The notes under the pieces: model-generated
The model's input: only the letters and a program-made list of their open reading frames with translations
The model's database searches: none
Told to the model about the DNA's origin: nothing
Source: Planctomycetota bacterium
GTDB taxonomy: Bacteria > Planctomycetota > UBA1135 > JACQFD01
Assembly (NCBI GenBank): GCA_016200225.1
Contig: JACQFD010000038.1
Span: 1 to 64,000, forward strand
DNA length: 64,000 nt
Direction of reading: 5' to 3'
Shown: piece by piece, positions 1 through 8,909 of the stretch
How the letters are laid out: the number at the start of each line of letters is the position of its first letter
How positions within the stretch are numbered: the first letter of the stretch is position 1
Made by a program: the position numbers and the translations under genes

Positions 1-2167
1 GCCCGCCGCCTGTCAGCGACATGTCGACGTCCTCGATGGTTTTTGTAACCTGGCCGTTCGTGTAGGCGCGATAACTAATCAACGCCGCTTCGTCCTTCAC
101 GAATTGCAGCGTCCCGTCCGTATTGTAATAGTTGGTCGTCGTGTTGCTACTATTCGAGCCGTTGTTGCCGGTTGCGACCGAAGGCTCGGTCGTCAAGACT
201 TTGGCAATGGTTAAATCAAGATTGGTCGGATGGGGCGAATCGGCATTGTAAGTAATCGTATAATCCGTTTCGTTGTAACCCGATCCGCTGGAGGAGGTTT
301 GATCAAAATATTGTTTTGATGTAGCGATCCCAAATCGCACGACGTTGCGGTCGATCGCTGCGCCGCCGTGATAAATCCCGACGCTGTGGATATCGTACGT
401 CCACAGACCTTCATAATAGGCCGTCCCCGAGGTCCCTTCCTTCCAGCGGACATCGCTTACAAATCCAGTCGCCTCAAGGCTGCTGACCCGCGTGAAGGTT
501 TTTACCAATCCTACAGATGAAGACGCGGTGAAACTGCCTGTCGAATGCGTGTATCCTGTAACATTCGCTGGCGTCGAAATATCCGTAACAAATCCGCTGC
601 CGTCGCGGGTCACTTTCGTGCACCATTTGTTGGGTTGCGGCCCTGTGTTGGCCGGATCGTCGTCGGTTAAGATTCGCGAAAGGGCTTGGCCCACTTCATC
701 AAAATAGACCGTCGTCCAGCGCCCCTGCGGCTCGTGGACCATTGTCCGCGTGCACCAAGCCGTGTCGTAGCCGGCATTATCTGTATAACTACCATTGCTT
801 CCATAAGTATAGACAAACGTGCCGTTGCCCGCGCCCGAGCACCCGCACTGCCCCTCGAAAAACGCCTTGCTCACGCGGTGATTGCTATCGTATTCACAAT
901 AAACCTGGGAATTCGGCTTGACGTACAGATCGCTGTCCGTAAGATAAGTAGAATAAGTACGCATGGCCTCGAAACCCACGACCATCTTGATTTCGGAATC
1001 GTGACCGGGGTTGGTCGAAGCATTAAATGTCCCACTGTAATATCTGTAGTATTTGTTCATCGTGCTGGACACGCCCGAATCCGTAAGCGGGGTGGTGATC
1101 GTGACGAGGCGCAGTGCTCCTTCCGCGCCGTTGGAGTCGGCCGCCGGATAATAATCGTAATCGACGCGCGCGACTTCGACGACGCCAGTGGGTGACGCCC
1201 AAGTGCCACCGGAGCGAGTCTCAAATTTTATTTGTGTATAACGCTTTCGCGAGCCGATCGTGCTCGTCGAAAAACTGATTCTACGGTCAGCCGAATCGTA
1301 AGCCTTTAATAGTTCGCCAGTTGCCGTGAAACCATTACTAATCGCCGTGGAAGCGGTTGTGGGATCGCCGACGTAAGCCTTGTTTCCGGCTGCGTCGCAG
1401 AGGGTCCAAAGTTGACCGGTCGCGGACCCAGCATTCCCGTCGAACCCGATGAATACCAATTTATGTCCGGTGGGATCATAGTAAGTATAGGTTTCGGGTT
1501 CGCCGCCCGAAGCCGCCGTGAATTGCATCGATCCGCACGCGCCGTTGCTTCCAATATATGTATTCGATGTCGAACTGTAACGCCGAAATTCAATATAACG
1601 ATCCGCTCCATAAACGAGGACAATCTGGTCTTTCGAATGGTCGCCGGCGTTATTGTAGCGAACAATTTCCGGCGCGCATCCGAGGAAGAAGTTACGGCCG
1701 ATCGGCGAATCAGCCACACGCGAACTCCCGCCCGAGTCCACCTGACCGTGGTTGTACGAGCGAGAGATTACATAACTAAAACCGGGCGCGGGGAGGGCGA
1801 TGTCGACGTCGTCCATCGTGAGCGTGCCCGTCGATAATTCGATACTTCCCATGCGGCTGCTCCCGCCCGCACTTTCATAAGGATTGGCCGCCATGAGGAC
1901 CGGCAGGTGGGACCCCGCTCGCAGCGATCCGTCGATCCGCGCGCCGCGGAATCCTACAAGTCCGGGGCGGGCGTCCTGCACGCTGGTCGCGCCCGTGTAT
2001 TTATAGCTTGTGAGCGAATCCGACCAAATTTCAATGACGGGATCATTAGCGAACGGGCGGCGCCACGAGAAGAACACGACCGCGAGCACGGCCAGGACAC
2101 CGAAAACGCCGACGAGAATGAATTGACCCGAAAGGGATGACTTTACAGATACGCGATTGGACAACAT
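1..2167 (-). CDS. RHS/YD-repeat protein, 5' part only
   Basis: The reverse strand is open without a stop from an ATG at 2167 to the left edge, giving 722 residues of a longer protein whose 3' end lies outside the window. Residues about 15-31 form one hydrophobic segment followed by WRR, which fits an uncleaved membrane anchor or signal peptide. After that comes an RHS/YD-like region: a SYVISRSYNHG segment near residue 140, then repeated Tyr/Gly/Asp-rich units such as YTYYDPTGHKLVFIGFDG, GQLWTLCDAAGNKAY and YCEYDSNHRVSKAFFEG. These match the general look of RHS/YD-repeat shells, large beta-cocoon proteins that are often surface-exposed or toxin-carrying. The C-terminal part that would show a toxin or core domain is not visible. 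A short hairpin sits just upstream of the start codon and overlaps a possible GGAAG ribosome-binding site. The family call is fairly secure; the function is not known. Confidence 0.75.
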   Translation of the reverse strand, partial: MLSNRVSVKSSLSGQFILVGVFGVLAVLAVVFFSWRRPFANDPVIEIWSDSLTSYKYTGATSVQDARPGLVGFRGARIDGSLRAGSHLPVLMAANPYESAGGSSRMGSIELSTGTLTMDDVDIALPAPGFSYVISRSYNHGQVDSGGSSRVADSPIGRNFFLGCAPEIVRYNNAGDHSKDQIVLVYGADRYIEFRRYSSTSNTYIGSNGACGSMQFTAASGGEPETYTYYDPTGHKLVFIGFDGNAGSATGQLWTLCDAAGNKAYVGDPTTASTAISNGFTATGELLKAYDSADRRISFSTSTIGSRKRYTQIKFETRSGGTWASPTGVVEVARVDYDYYPAADSNGAEGALRLVTITTPLTDSGVSSTMNKYYRYYSGTFNASTNPGHDSEIKMVVGFEAMRTYSTYLTDSDLYVKPNSQVYCEYDSNHRVSKAFFEGQCGCSGAGNGTFVYTYGSNGSYTDNAGYDTAWCTRTMVHEPQGRWTTVYFDEVGQALSRILTDDDPANTGPQPNKWCTKVTRDGSGFVTDISTPANVTGYTHSTGSFTASSSVGLVKTFTRVSSLEATGFVSDVRWKEGTSGTAYYEGLWTYDIHSVGIYHGGAAIDRNVVRFGIATSKQYFDQTSSSGSGYNETDYTITYNADSPHPTNLDLTIAKVLTTEPSVATGNNGSNSSNTTTNYYNTDGTLQFVKDEAALISYRAYTNGQVTKTIEDVDMSLTGGG

Positions 2168-2177
2168 GACAGACTCT

Positions 2178-2195
2178 TCCGGGTTTCCGCCCGGA
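2178..2195 (-). promoter_or_regulatory. Leader hairpin overlapping the ribosome-binding site of the RHS gene
   Basis: A perfect 6-bp inverted repeat (TCCGGG / CCCGGA, 6-nt loop) lies 11 nt upstream of the RHS start codon. Its 3' arm on the minus strand runs into GGAAG, the only Shine-Dalgarno-like sequence there, so folding could partly hide it. This is inference from sequence only. Confidence 0.3.
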
Positions 2196-2872
2196 GACTC
2201 AGGAAACGAGACTTCTAAAGTATAAATTACTTCCGACAAACGGCTCGGGTGAGAGAGCGCGCGGCCTGGCTTCAGGCGTCGATTCGAATGCTTCTCTGAT
2301 TCAAACGCATTTCTGACTTTAAGACTTCACATCCAAGTCGGCGCGTCGATTTGTAAACACCGGACGCAGCCTCACGAGAACTTTAGTGATCCAAAAGCTA
2401 AAACTGAATCCGGAGAAGAAATGTTCCGGTCTTTCTTCAAAAAAAAACCACAGAGTTTCTCGAATTTCCAACTTCCGAAAATGCTCCAAAAAAATGCCGA
2501 CACCCCCTACATACTTGACAAAGAACGCTTCAAAATTTTCTCGAAAAATATTTTCGGATCTAAGTCGCTTCGGCCAGCGACCTTGCAACACCAGCATTTG
2601 TAGTGTTCGTCGCTTGATACAAATACCTTGTGAATCGGCGGAGATCGAGCGCCTTGAGAATCGTCAAACGACGCCTCGCGCGCGCGCACGCGATACAAAT
2701 ACTCTGCCGAAGATTGCACAAAAATGAAAGCTGCTTTTCTGAATTCAAAACCGCTTGCCGACCCTCCACCGCATCGACTACTCTTCAGGCGCGTCGCGGG
2801 GTTGGTGCGATCGCCGAATCCGCGAATTGAATGATTACAGTTCCAACACATTAACAAAACGGGAGTGAATCC
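2196..2872. other. 677-bp stretch with no convincing gene
   Basis: The short frames here on both strands have no recognisable domains, compete with one another and contain Lys/Phe or Arg runs typical of random frames. The stretch is lower in GC than its surroundings, has A- and T-runs around 2440-2560, and carries an 11-bp direct repeat (GATACAAATAC) at 2616-2626 and 2692-2702. It separates the divergent RHS gene and the exported protein at 2873, so promoters for both should lie in it, but no clear -35/-10 pair is visible. Confidence 0.5.
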
Positions 2873-3601
2873 ATGCGTTCATCCTTACTCATAAAATCGA
2901 CGGCTGCGTGCGCGCTCGCCGGATCGTTATATTTTCTTTTCGGCCATGCTACCTATGCCGGCGCAAGAGTGGAAGGCAACGCTCCGGACGCCGCAACGTT
3001 AACATCGGCGCTCTACCGCGCGGGACTCGATCCGACTTCGCTCGCTGCGGCGGGAGTGAACGGCAGCGGCGCAACCACGATTGTAAATAATGTAAAACAG
3101 TATTTAACCGATCATCCAAACGATCTCTCGACCGCCGACACGAATTATTGTAGTGCGAAGGCGTCTGCCGACGCGCTTCGAAGAATTGTGCAAAGCGGAA
3201 CGGCCACGTCCGACCAGTTGACACAATACCAATCGGCAGCCTCGACGCTTGACGCCGCCACGACGGCGCGCGCCACGGCGCTCGCGAGCATCGTCACCGC
3301 TGGAGTCGCGAATGCTAATAATGATCAGAAAGCCGCATTGCAGAATATCGCGGCGAATCAGAGTTGGGGGGTTTCCATTGAATACAAGGCGACGACGGCG
3401 ACGGAAGCGCAGTGGGTGGCGCTGCGCGACGCACTCGCGGTCAAGCGCATCAATACAAAGTATGGGGTTTCCGTACCGGACGGCGTGACGACTCTCATTG
3501 CGACGTGGGACGCGAAGACGGACGTGGCAGCCGCAAAGACGGCGTTTGATTCCAATCTTTCTTCTGTAACATCCGCGTGGAATACGGGCGTCGCGCAGTA
3601 G
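2873..3601 (+). CDS. Exported Ala/Thr-rich hypothetical protein
   Basis: The 242-residue product starts with a classical signal peptide (MRSSLLIKSTAACALAGSL, possible cleavage after ATYA near residue 29). The rest is rich in Ala, Thr, Ser and Asp and looks largely helical; two Cys-free repeats of the type SAASTLDAATTARATALAS are visible but no named domain. A Shine-Dalgarno-like GGGAGTG stands 6 nt before the ATG, which is unusual for this window and supports the start. The 237 bp downstream to the next gene hold no evident gene or strong terminator. I do not recognise the family; a periplasmic or surface role follows only from the signal peptide. Confidence 0.75.
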   Translation: MRSSLLIKSTAACALAGSLYFLFGHATYAGARVEGNAPDAATLTSALYRAGLDPTSLAAAGVNGSGATTIVNNVKQYLTDHPNDLSTADTNYCSAKASADALRRIVQSGTATSDQLTQYQSAASTLDAATTARATALASIVTAGVANANNDQKAALQNIAANQSWGVSIEYKATTATEAQWVALRDALAVKRINTKYGVSVPDGVTTLIATWDAKTDVAAAKTAFDSNLSSVTSAWNTGVAQ

Positions 3602-3838
3602 TGTCCGGCGAAAGAGAGAGATATCGGTGGGTTGCAACGATGCTGACACGTACACCAGAACGGTATCCTCCATGGTGCCTTGAGAAGCAAAGGACGATAA
3701 TTTTCCTCGGTGGTATTATTTATTTTCCTGGCCCAAAGGGTGAAATGCTTTATTAGTGTCGGAGTCTTTGGATACTACGCGATCAATCTAATACCAAGAT
3801 GCGAGGGACTTCTTGATCAAAGTCGACGCCGTCCGAAG

Positions 3839-5152
3839 TTACTTATCAGTCTTGGGGAACGCGTTTGTGGGATCGGCGAGAAGTGCGGCTCTCCGCTCCT
3901 TCATGGATTTTCGGAGCGCGGAAACCTTCTTTGAATCGGGTTCAGGGTCGAGGCGAGTTAGTCTTTTTGTTGAAAATGGCTCCCCGCCGTCCACGAGCGT
4001 CGCCGCAGCCCACGCGGCGGCATCGCCAACTGCCACATTCCATGGGAACGGAAAGGAAGCCTCGACGTCGTCCGGCTGAGCGTCGCGCCTGTCGTCATCG
4101 AGTTTCGCGAGAAGCGTCGCCACCGCGCGCCGGTCGCCAAGCCGGACAAGCGCGTCGCACATTTGTACACTTACGACGGGCCTCGACTCCGTCGCGAGTT
4201 TTGTACAGATTACGCGAGCCGCTCCGGGAATCTTTAATTTACCGATCGCATCGACAACGAAATACCGTTCCACCGAACCGCGCTCGCTTTCGAGAAATAT
4301 TAATAAATCGGGACCGCATCTGGCGTCGCCGCAACGGCCGATCGCATCGAACGCGGCTTTTCGCCGCGTTCCGCCTTTCTTAAGATAATCGACGACCTTT
4401 TGCGCCGAACCGGGATCGCGGACGTTCCTTAATAATACAAATGCTGCATCCTGCCGCGCGAGCGATGGTTGTTCCAATTCGCGTTCGGCGAGCGAACGGA
4501 TCGCGTCGGGCGGCGCGCCGTCCGTCAGGCCAAGCGCGAACGCAAATCGCTTGTCGTCGTCGATGGATTCATATAATTTAACGATCCGCACGGTCGCGCG
4601 CGTCGCGTCGAGGTCGAAGAGCGCTTGTATGATTCGTTTCAGATCATACGGATCCGGTGTTTTATCTTTTACGATCGCGAAAATCGGATCGAACGCGCGC
4701 GCGTCGCCCAGATAGCCGAGACCGCGCGCCGCATAGGCATCCTCGCGCGACGCGAGACCTTTCATTAATATATCAAATGCTCCTGCGTCGCGCAGCCTGC
4801 CGAGGGCGACATAAGCCGCGCCGCGCGGTCCGGGGAAAGGATCGCTTTTTATGATATTATAAAAAAGCGGCGCCGACTCGGCGTCGCCGAGTTCGCCGAG
4901 AACCTCGGCCGCGAATTTTCGAATGTCGGGGTGCGCGTCTTTCTTTAACGTTTCGCGCAGCGCGGCGATCAATCTTGGATCCTTCGTTTCCCGACACGAC
5001 CAAACGGCGTCGCGGCGCGTCGCGAAATCTTTACTTTCGAGCGATTGTATAATGTCGGCCGCGCTGCGCGCGAACTGCGGACGCGAATCCTGCGCGGCGG
5101 CCGCCGCAATCATAAGAATGCATAAAAACTTCGGGTGCGTGGCCGGATTCAT
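3839..5152 (-). CDS. Exported HEAT-repeat protein
   Basis: The 437-residue product begins with a signal peptide (MNPATHPKFLCILMIAAAAA, likely cleaved before QDSRP). From about residue 30 to 370 it is built of HEAT/PBS-lyase-type helical repeats, seen as recurring motifs such as ATRRDAVWSC, RKFAAEVLGELGDAESAPL, RGAAYVALGRLRDAGAFDIL and RRKAAFDAIGRCGDARCGP. HEAT repeats form a curved solenoid for protein binding; no enzyme motif is visible. The C-terminal 60 residues are charged and less regular. The gene stands alone, followed on its 5' side by the next minus-strand gene's terminator. It was most likely a periplasmic scaffold, by inference. Confidence 0.85.
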   Translation of the reverse strand: MNPATHPKFLCILMIAAAAAQDSRPQFARSAADIIQSLESKDFATRRDAVWSCRETKDPRLIAALRETLKKDAHPDIRKFAAEVLGELGDAESAPLFYNIIKSDPFPGPRGAAYVALGRLRDAGAFDILMKGLASREDAYAARGLGYLGDARAFDPIFAIVKDKTPDPYDLKRIIQALFDLDATRATVRIVKLYESIDDDKRFAFALGLTDGAPPDAIRSLAERELEQPSLARQDAAFVLLRNVRDPGSAQKVVDYLKKGGTRRKAAFDAIGRCGDARCGPDLLIFLESERGSVERYFVVDAIGKLKIPGAARVICTKLATESRPVVSVQMCDALVRLGDRRAVATLLAKLDDDRRDAQPDDVEASFPFPWNVAVGDAAAWAAATLVDGGEPFSTKRLTRLDPEPDSKKVSALRKSMKERRAALLADPTNAFPKTDK

Positions 5153-5202
5153 TTTCGCACGTCCATACTAAATGATTCGCGCACGCCGCGCGCGAAAGAC
5201 AT

Positions 5203-5239
5203 AAAAAATCCCTCCGACGGGAGCTCCGGCGGAGGGATT
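5203..5239 (-). terminator. Rho-independent terminator of the gene at 5260-6150
   Basis: A perfect 10-bp stem (AATCCCTCCG / CGGAGGGATT) with a 13-nt loop begins 20 nt after the stop codon of the upstream minus-strand gene. On the minus strand it is followed by a run of T residues, the standard intrinsic terminator layout. It is one of few clear terminators in the window. Confidence 0.85.
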
Positions 5240-5259
5240 GTTGGTTCTAAGTTTGAAAC

Positions 5260-6150
5260 TTACTCTTCGCGCGGCTGCCGGCGTCTGCCGCGACCGGGTT
5301 GGCTTCCGGCCGGCTGGCTTCCACCGCCGTCCGCCGGACGCGAGCCGACGCCGTCGCCGCCGCGACCACCGCGACCGCCGCGTCCACCGCGACCGCCGCC
5401 TCCCATCATCGTACGCATGTCAAAGTCCTTCTTTTGATAATCCTTGGGAACATCGAATGCGCCGTCCGGCGCTTCTTTGCTATCGATCGCCGTCATTTCC
5501 TGGCGAGTTGTTATTGTATCTTCGCCCATGTTTCGCGTAATTTCGACGAGGACGGGCACGCCGTCGATTTTCTTAAATTCTTCCGGCGCGCTCGCGGCCA
5601 TCATTCGCATTTGAGTAGCATTCCACATTTCATGGAATGCGGCGGCGTCGACCGCGACGTCTTTCGAAGCCCAGACGGTTTCAGTATTACTATTATTACC
5701 GCCTCCCCCTCCGCCAAAGCCGCCGCCGAATCCGCCGCTGCGCGTAACCTTAAATTCCTTGGCGTTATAACGGCCGACTTTCTTAGTCTTTTCGCCCGCT
5801 TTGACCGCGATCGTTTGCCTCGGTATTTCCTGATCCGCCATCGGGCTGTCTTCCGGGATATATTTTTTAAGATCGAACGGAAGGTCGACGGTGGCCGCCG
5901 TCTTATCTTTAGAATTCAAAATATACATTTTCTTCTCGTCGAGCCGCACGATGACGACGCGGTCGCCTTCTTCGAGGCGAAGTTTATCTTTACCGCGCAT
6001 CCAAATGGTCTGATCGCTGTCGCGCGCGGGGACGTCGCGGTCGCCGGCCATATAAGAATCCGTATGGCTGTGGCGTTTGATCACCGTGTCGGGATCGCCG
6101 GTGATAAACAATGCGGAAATGGCAAGAATGCCGAGGATCGACTTCATCAT
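5260..6150 (-). CDS. Exported DUF4412-like protein with RGG-rich tail
   Basis: The 296-residue product has an N-terminal signal peptide (MMKSILGILAISALFITG). The middle part (about 25-240) has the pattern of DUF4412/lipoprotein-localisation-like beta proteins: IWMRGKDKLRLEEGDRVVIVRLDEKKMYILNSKDKTA, then KKVGRYNAKEFKVTR, and a helical AFHEMWNATQMRMM segment. A glycine loop (GGFGGGFGGGGGGNN) interrupts it near residue 145. The last 45 residues are a Gly/Arg/Gln/Pro tail of repeated RGG units, unusual in an exported protein. Family assignment rests on pattern only. It is followed by a strong terminator, so it is probably transcribed alone. Confidence 0.65.
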   Translation of the reverse strand: MMKSILGILAISALFITGDPDTVIKRHSHTDSYMAGDRDVPARDSDQTIWMRGKDKLRLEEGDRVVIVRLDEKKMYILNSKDKTAATVDLPFDLKKYIPEDSPMADQEIPRQTIAVKAGEKTKKVGRYNAKEFKVTRSGGFGGGFGGGGGGNNSNTETVWASKDVAVDAAAFHEMWNATQMRMMAASAPEEFKKIDGVPVLVEITRNMGEDTITTRQEMTAIDSKEAPDGAFDVPKDYQKKDFDMRTMMGGGGRGGRGGRGGRGGDGVGSRPADGGGSQPAGSQPGRGRRRQPREE

Positions 6151-6291
6151 GGAAATTTTGGGGTCCTGTGCCCTTTGAAAGAGCCCTTAAAAAAAGATTG
6201 GCGCGAATTTCACTTGTGAATCGCGGCAACCTTATAACCGATTTGTGCCCTCGCGGTTCCGATGAGGAGCGGGAACTGCGATAATGTGTCC

Positions 6292-7308
6292 ATGTCGATG
6301 ACAGAGGTTCGCGGGCGCCTCGCGCCGTCGCCGACGGGCGCCCTCCATCTCGGAAATGCGCGCACGTTCCTGCTTGCGTGGCTTTCCATTCGCGCCCAAG
6401 GCGGCGCCGTGGTCCTCCGAATTGAAGATTTGGACGGGCCCCGGATCAAAGCCGGCGCGGAGCAGGGTGCGATCGACGACCTCCGATGGCTCGGCCTCGA
6501 CTGGGACGAAGGTCCGACCGACGCCAACGACCACGGCGACGGAGCGCACGCCCCCTACCGCCAGACCGAGCGAATTGAAAATTATCAAATCGCGATCGGC
6601 CGGTTGGTCGAGCGGGGCGTAGTCTATCCGTGCATTTGCACGCGTTCGGAAATCGAATCCGCGGCATCGGCGCCGAACGCGGGCGATCACGAGACGCGCT
6701 ATCCGGGAACGTGCCGCGGAAAATATAAGAATATCGACGTCGCCGAACAAAAAAGCGGCCGGCCCGCGGCGCTGCGATACTTAGTAAACGACGGGTGGTT
6801 AACATTTCGCGACGCGTTCCGCGGCGATTGTGAATTTTCGCCGGCGCTCGAGTGCGGCGATTTTGTCATCGAAAAAGTCGAACGCGCCGGACCCTCGGCG
6901 GGCGCGCGGACTCCGGCCTATCAACTCGCGTGCGTCGCGGACGACGCGGCGATGAATATTACAGAAATCACGCGCGGCGACGATTTGTTATCTTCGACGG
7001 CGAGGCAGCTAATATTACAAAATGCGCTCGGTTTGCCGCATCCGACCTGGACGCACACGCCGCTGCTCATCGGCTCCGACGGGCGCCGGCTTGCGAAAAG
7101 GCATGGCGATACAACGATTCGGCGGTTCCGCGAGGCGGGCGTCGGCGCCGATCGCCTCGTCGGTTGGCTCGCGGCCATTTCGGGGCTCGTTCCCGCCGGT
7201 TCGCGCGCCCACGCACGCGAACTCGTGGCGGGTTTTTCGATGAATCGCGTGCCGCGCGAAAGCGTGGTCGTGACCGCAGAGGCAATTTTGAACATTTTTT
7301 CCCTATGA
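6292..7308 (+). CDS. gluQ: Glutamyl-Q tRNA(Asp) synthetase
   Basis: GluQ-RS charges glutamate onto the queuosine base at position 34 of tRNA(Asp), and is a truncated relative of GluRS without the anticodon-binding domain. The 338-residue product shows the class I core: RGRLAPSPTGALHLGNARTF with the HIGH-like HLGN, a zinc-site region CICTRS...YPGTC, and the KMSKS-equivalent RRLAKRHGD near residue 270. It ends about 60 residues later, the usual GluQ-RS length, well short of discriminating GluRS. The start is set at the ATG at 6292; an upstream ATG at 6262 and another at 6298 are also in frame, and none has a clear ribosome-binding site. Confidence 0.88.
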   Translation: MSMTEVRGRLAPSPTGALHLGNARTFLLAWLSIRAQGGAVVLRIEDLDGPRIKAGAEQGAIDDLRWLGLDWDEGPTDANDHGDGAHAPYRQTERIENYQIAIGRLVERGVVYPCICTRSEIESAASAPNAGDHETRYPGTCRGKYKNIDVAEQKSGRPAALRYLVNDGWLTFRDAFRGDCEFSPALECGDFVIEKVERAGPSAGARTPAYQLACVADDAAMNITEITRGDDLLSSTARQLILQNALGLPHPTWTHTPLLIGSDGRRLAKRHGDTTIRRFREAGVGADRLVGWLAAISGLVPAGSRAHARELVAGFSMNRVPRESVVVTAEAILNIFSL

Positions 7309-7382
7309 GGGCCGCGAATTAAGAACGGCGACTGGAATTTCCACCTCGTGTGTTACATCCTTTCAGTAAGGAAATACTACAA

Positions 7383-8051
7383 ATGCTCACCCGTGAACGA
7401 ACCGACATGCAGCGCGCGCGCGACTTGATGGTGCAAAACCAGATACAAGCTCGCGGCGTCAAAGACGCGAGATTGCTCGGAATCCTGCGCGTGCTGCCGC
7501 GGCATTTGTTTGTACCAAAAGAAGAACAATCGCATGCTTATGATGATTCGGCGCTGCCGATCGGACGCGAAGCGACGATTTCGCAACCATTGATCACGGC
7601 GGTAATGACGGAATCGTTAAAACTCGACGGGACCGAGCGCGTCCTCGAGATCGGAACGGGCTCCGGTTATCAAACGGCGCTTTTGTGCGAACTCGCGGGC
7701 GAAGTTTACAGTATTGAAATCGATCCCATTCTCGCGGAACGCTCCGGACAATTGTTAAAAGATATGGGCTACCGCGACCGTCTCTCGCTGCGCGCGGGAA
7801 ACGGCGAAAACGGCTGGCCCGAAGCGGCGCCGTTCGACCGAATTGTAGTCACGGCCGCGCCCGAAAAAGTTCCGCCCGCGCTGCTCGAACAACTCGCGGA
7901 GGGCGGCCGCATGGTCGTGCCCGCCGGCCCGCCGATGCGCCAGCGATTGGTAGTGATCGAAAAACATGAAGGAAAACTCGAATCCACGGATCTTGGGCCC
8001 GTGCGATTTGTGCCTTTGCGTCCGGCGAAAGCGGACAAGACCAATTCCTGA
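7383..8051 (+). CDS. pcm: Protein-L-isoaspartate O-methyltransferase
   Basis: The enzyme methylates isoaspartyl residues with S-adenosylmethionine so that damaged proteins can be repaired. The 222-residue product has the family signature near AYDDSALPIGREATISQPLI and SAM motif I, VLEIGTGSGYQTALL, followed by the acidic VYSIEIDP and FDRIVVTAAPEKVPPALLEQL. The ATG at 7383 is preceded by AAGGA at a 10-nt spacing; a GTG at 7350 would add 11 residues that do not resemble the family. It ends only 3 bp from the convergent G3E GTPase gene. Confidence 0.92.
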   Translation: MLTRERTDMQRARDLMVQNQIQARGVKDARLLGILRVLPRHLFVPKEEQSHAYDDSALPIGREATISQPLITAVMTESLKLDGTERVLEIGTGSGYQTALLCELAGEVYSIEIDPILAERSGQLLKDMGYRDRLSLRAGNGENGWPEAAPFDRIVVTAAPEKVPPALLEQLAEGGRMVVPAGPPMRQRLVVIEKHEGKLESTDLGPVRFVPLRPAKADKTNS

Positions 8052-8054
8052 CGG

Positions 8055-8900
8055 TCAGGATAACTGTAAGATTCTCCAGAGATCCGCGTCGCGCGGAGTT
8101 TCGCCGATCCATAATATTCGCGACGGCGGCGGATTATCATAAATCTTCCGGTAGGATCCGCTGCGGCCCGTGACTTGTATCAATACCGGCTCGCGTTCGC
8201 CCGCGACGCGAACGCATCCTTTGATTCTTAGCGTTCCGGCGGGCGGATCGAGTACGAATAATTCGACAGCCTGGCGGGAGAGCGCGCCTTCGACGGGAAT
8301 GCAGCGAATTTCGATTCTCGGCGACTCGGATTCGCGCGCCGCGTCGCCGGAATCGACGCTTTTATTAATATTACGAATTTCGGCGAGCGTCAGCGTCGAT
8401 TCGACCGTGGGAATCAGGACGGAGCCCGGCAACGCGGCGCGCGCGCCGGCCGAAAGCGCGCCGGCGGCGTCGTCGTTGCACATGTCCATTTTATTTAATA
8501 ATACAATATCCGCTCCGCGCGCGTCGGCCGCGCAGGCCGCGCTCCACGCCGCGGCGTTGATGATATAAATACCACGGACGGACGGCGCGGCGCTTCGAAA
8601 CGCCGCGCGAAACGACGCGAGCGCATGCGTCCCGGGAATTTCAACGATCGCGAGATCCGCGTCGATCTTTACAAAAGCGGCCGCGGCATCCGCAGGCGCG
8701 AAACCGGCGTCGATTTGTATACGCACGCATTCGAACGACTCGCAGGCGAGCATGGACGAATCGAAGCGATCTTCCGCGAATTCACTAATGCCGAGCACCG
8801 CGTGTTCGCGGCGCGCGCGGGCCTGTCGCGCGAGGCGCCGCGCGAGCGTCGTTTTTCCGGAGCCGAATCCGCCCGCGACAAGAACGATTTCGCGGATCAT
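8055..8900 (-). CDS. G3E-family GTPase, CobW/UreG-like
   Basis: G3E GTPases act as metallochaperones or insertases for metal-containing cofactors and enzymes. The 281-residue product has a P-loop (GGFGSGKTT, residues 10-18), a Walker-B-like LAIVEIPGTHAL and the guanine-specificity NKMD, and a CobW-type C-terminal beta domain (LRIKGCVRVAGEREPVLIQVTG). The CxCC metal motif that marks most CobW/COG0523 proteins after the P-loop is absent; the corresponding region reads SFECVRIQID. It is the last gene of a minus-strand operon with moaB, so a role near molybdenum cofactor or another metal cofactor is possible but not shown. Confidence 0.78.
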   Translation of the reverse strand: MIREIVLVAGGFGSGKTTLARRLARQARARREHAVLGISEFAEDRFDSSMLACESFECVRIQIDAGFAPADAAAAFVKIDADLAIVEIPGTHALASFRAAFRSAAPSVRGIYIINAAAWSAACAADARGADIVLLNKMDMCNDDAAGALSAGARAALPGSVLIPTVESTLTLAEIRNINKSVDSGDAARESESPRIEIRCIPVEGALSRQAVELFVLDPPAGTLRIKGCVRVAGEREPVLIQVTGRSGSYRKIYDNPPPSRILWIGETPRDADLWRILQLS

Positions 8901-8909
8901 AAATATAAC

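Noticed and set aside
2616-2702. Direct repeat GATACAAATAC as a CRISPR or att-like element
   Set aside because: Only two 11-bp copies 76 bp apart, with no spacer array, integrase or cas gene; it contains the TACAA word that is common throughout the window.
2386-2857. Short overlapping frames on both strands of the gene-poor stretch
   Set aside because: They overlap one another, have no domain, and their composition (Lys/Ser or Arg-rich) is what random frames give here.
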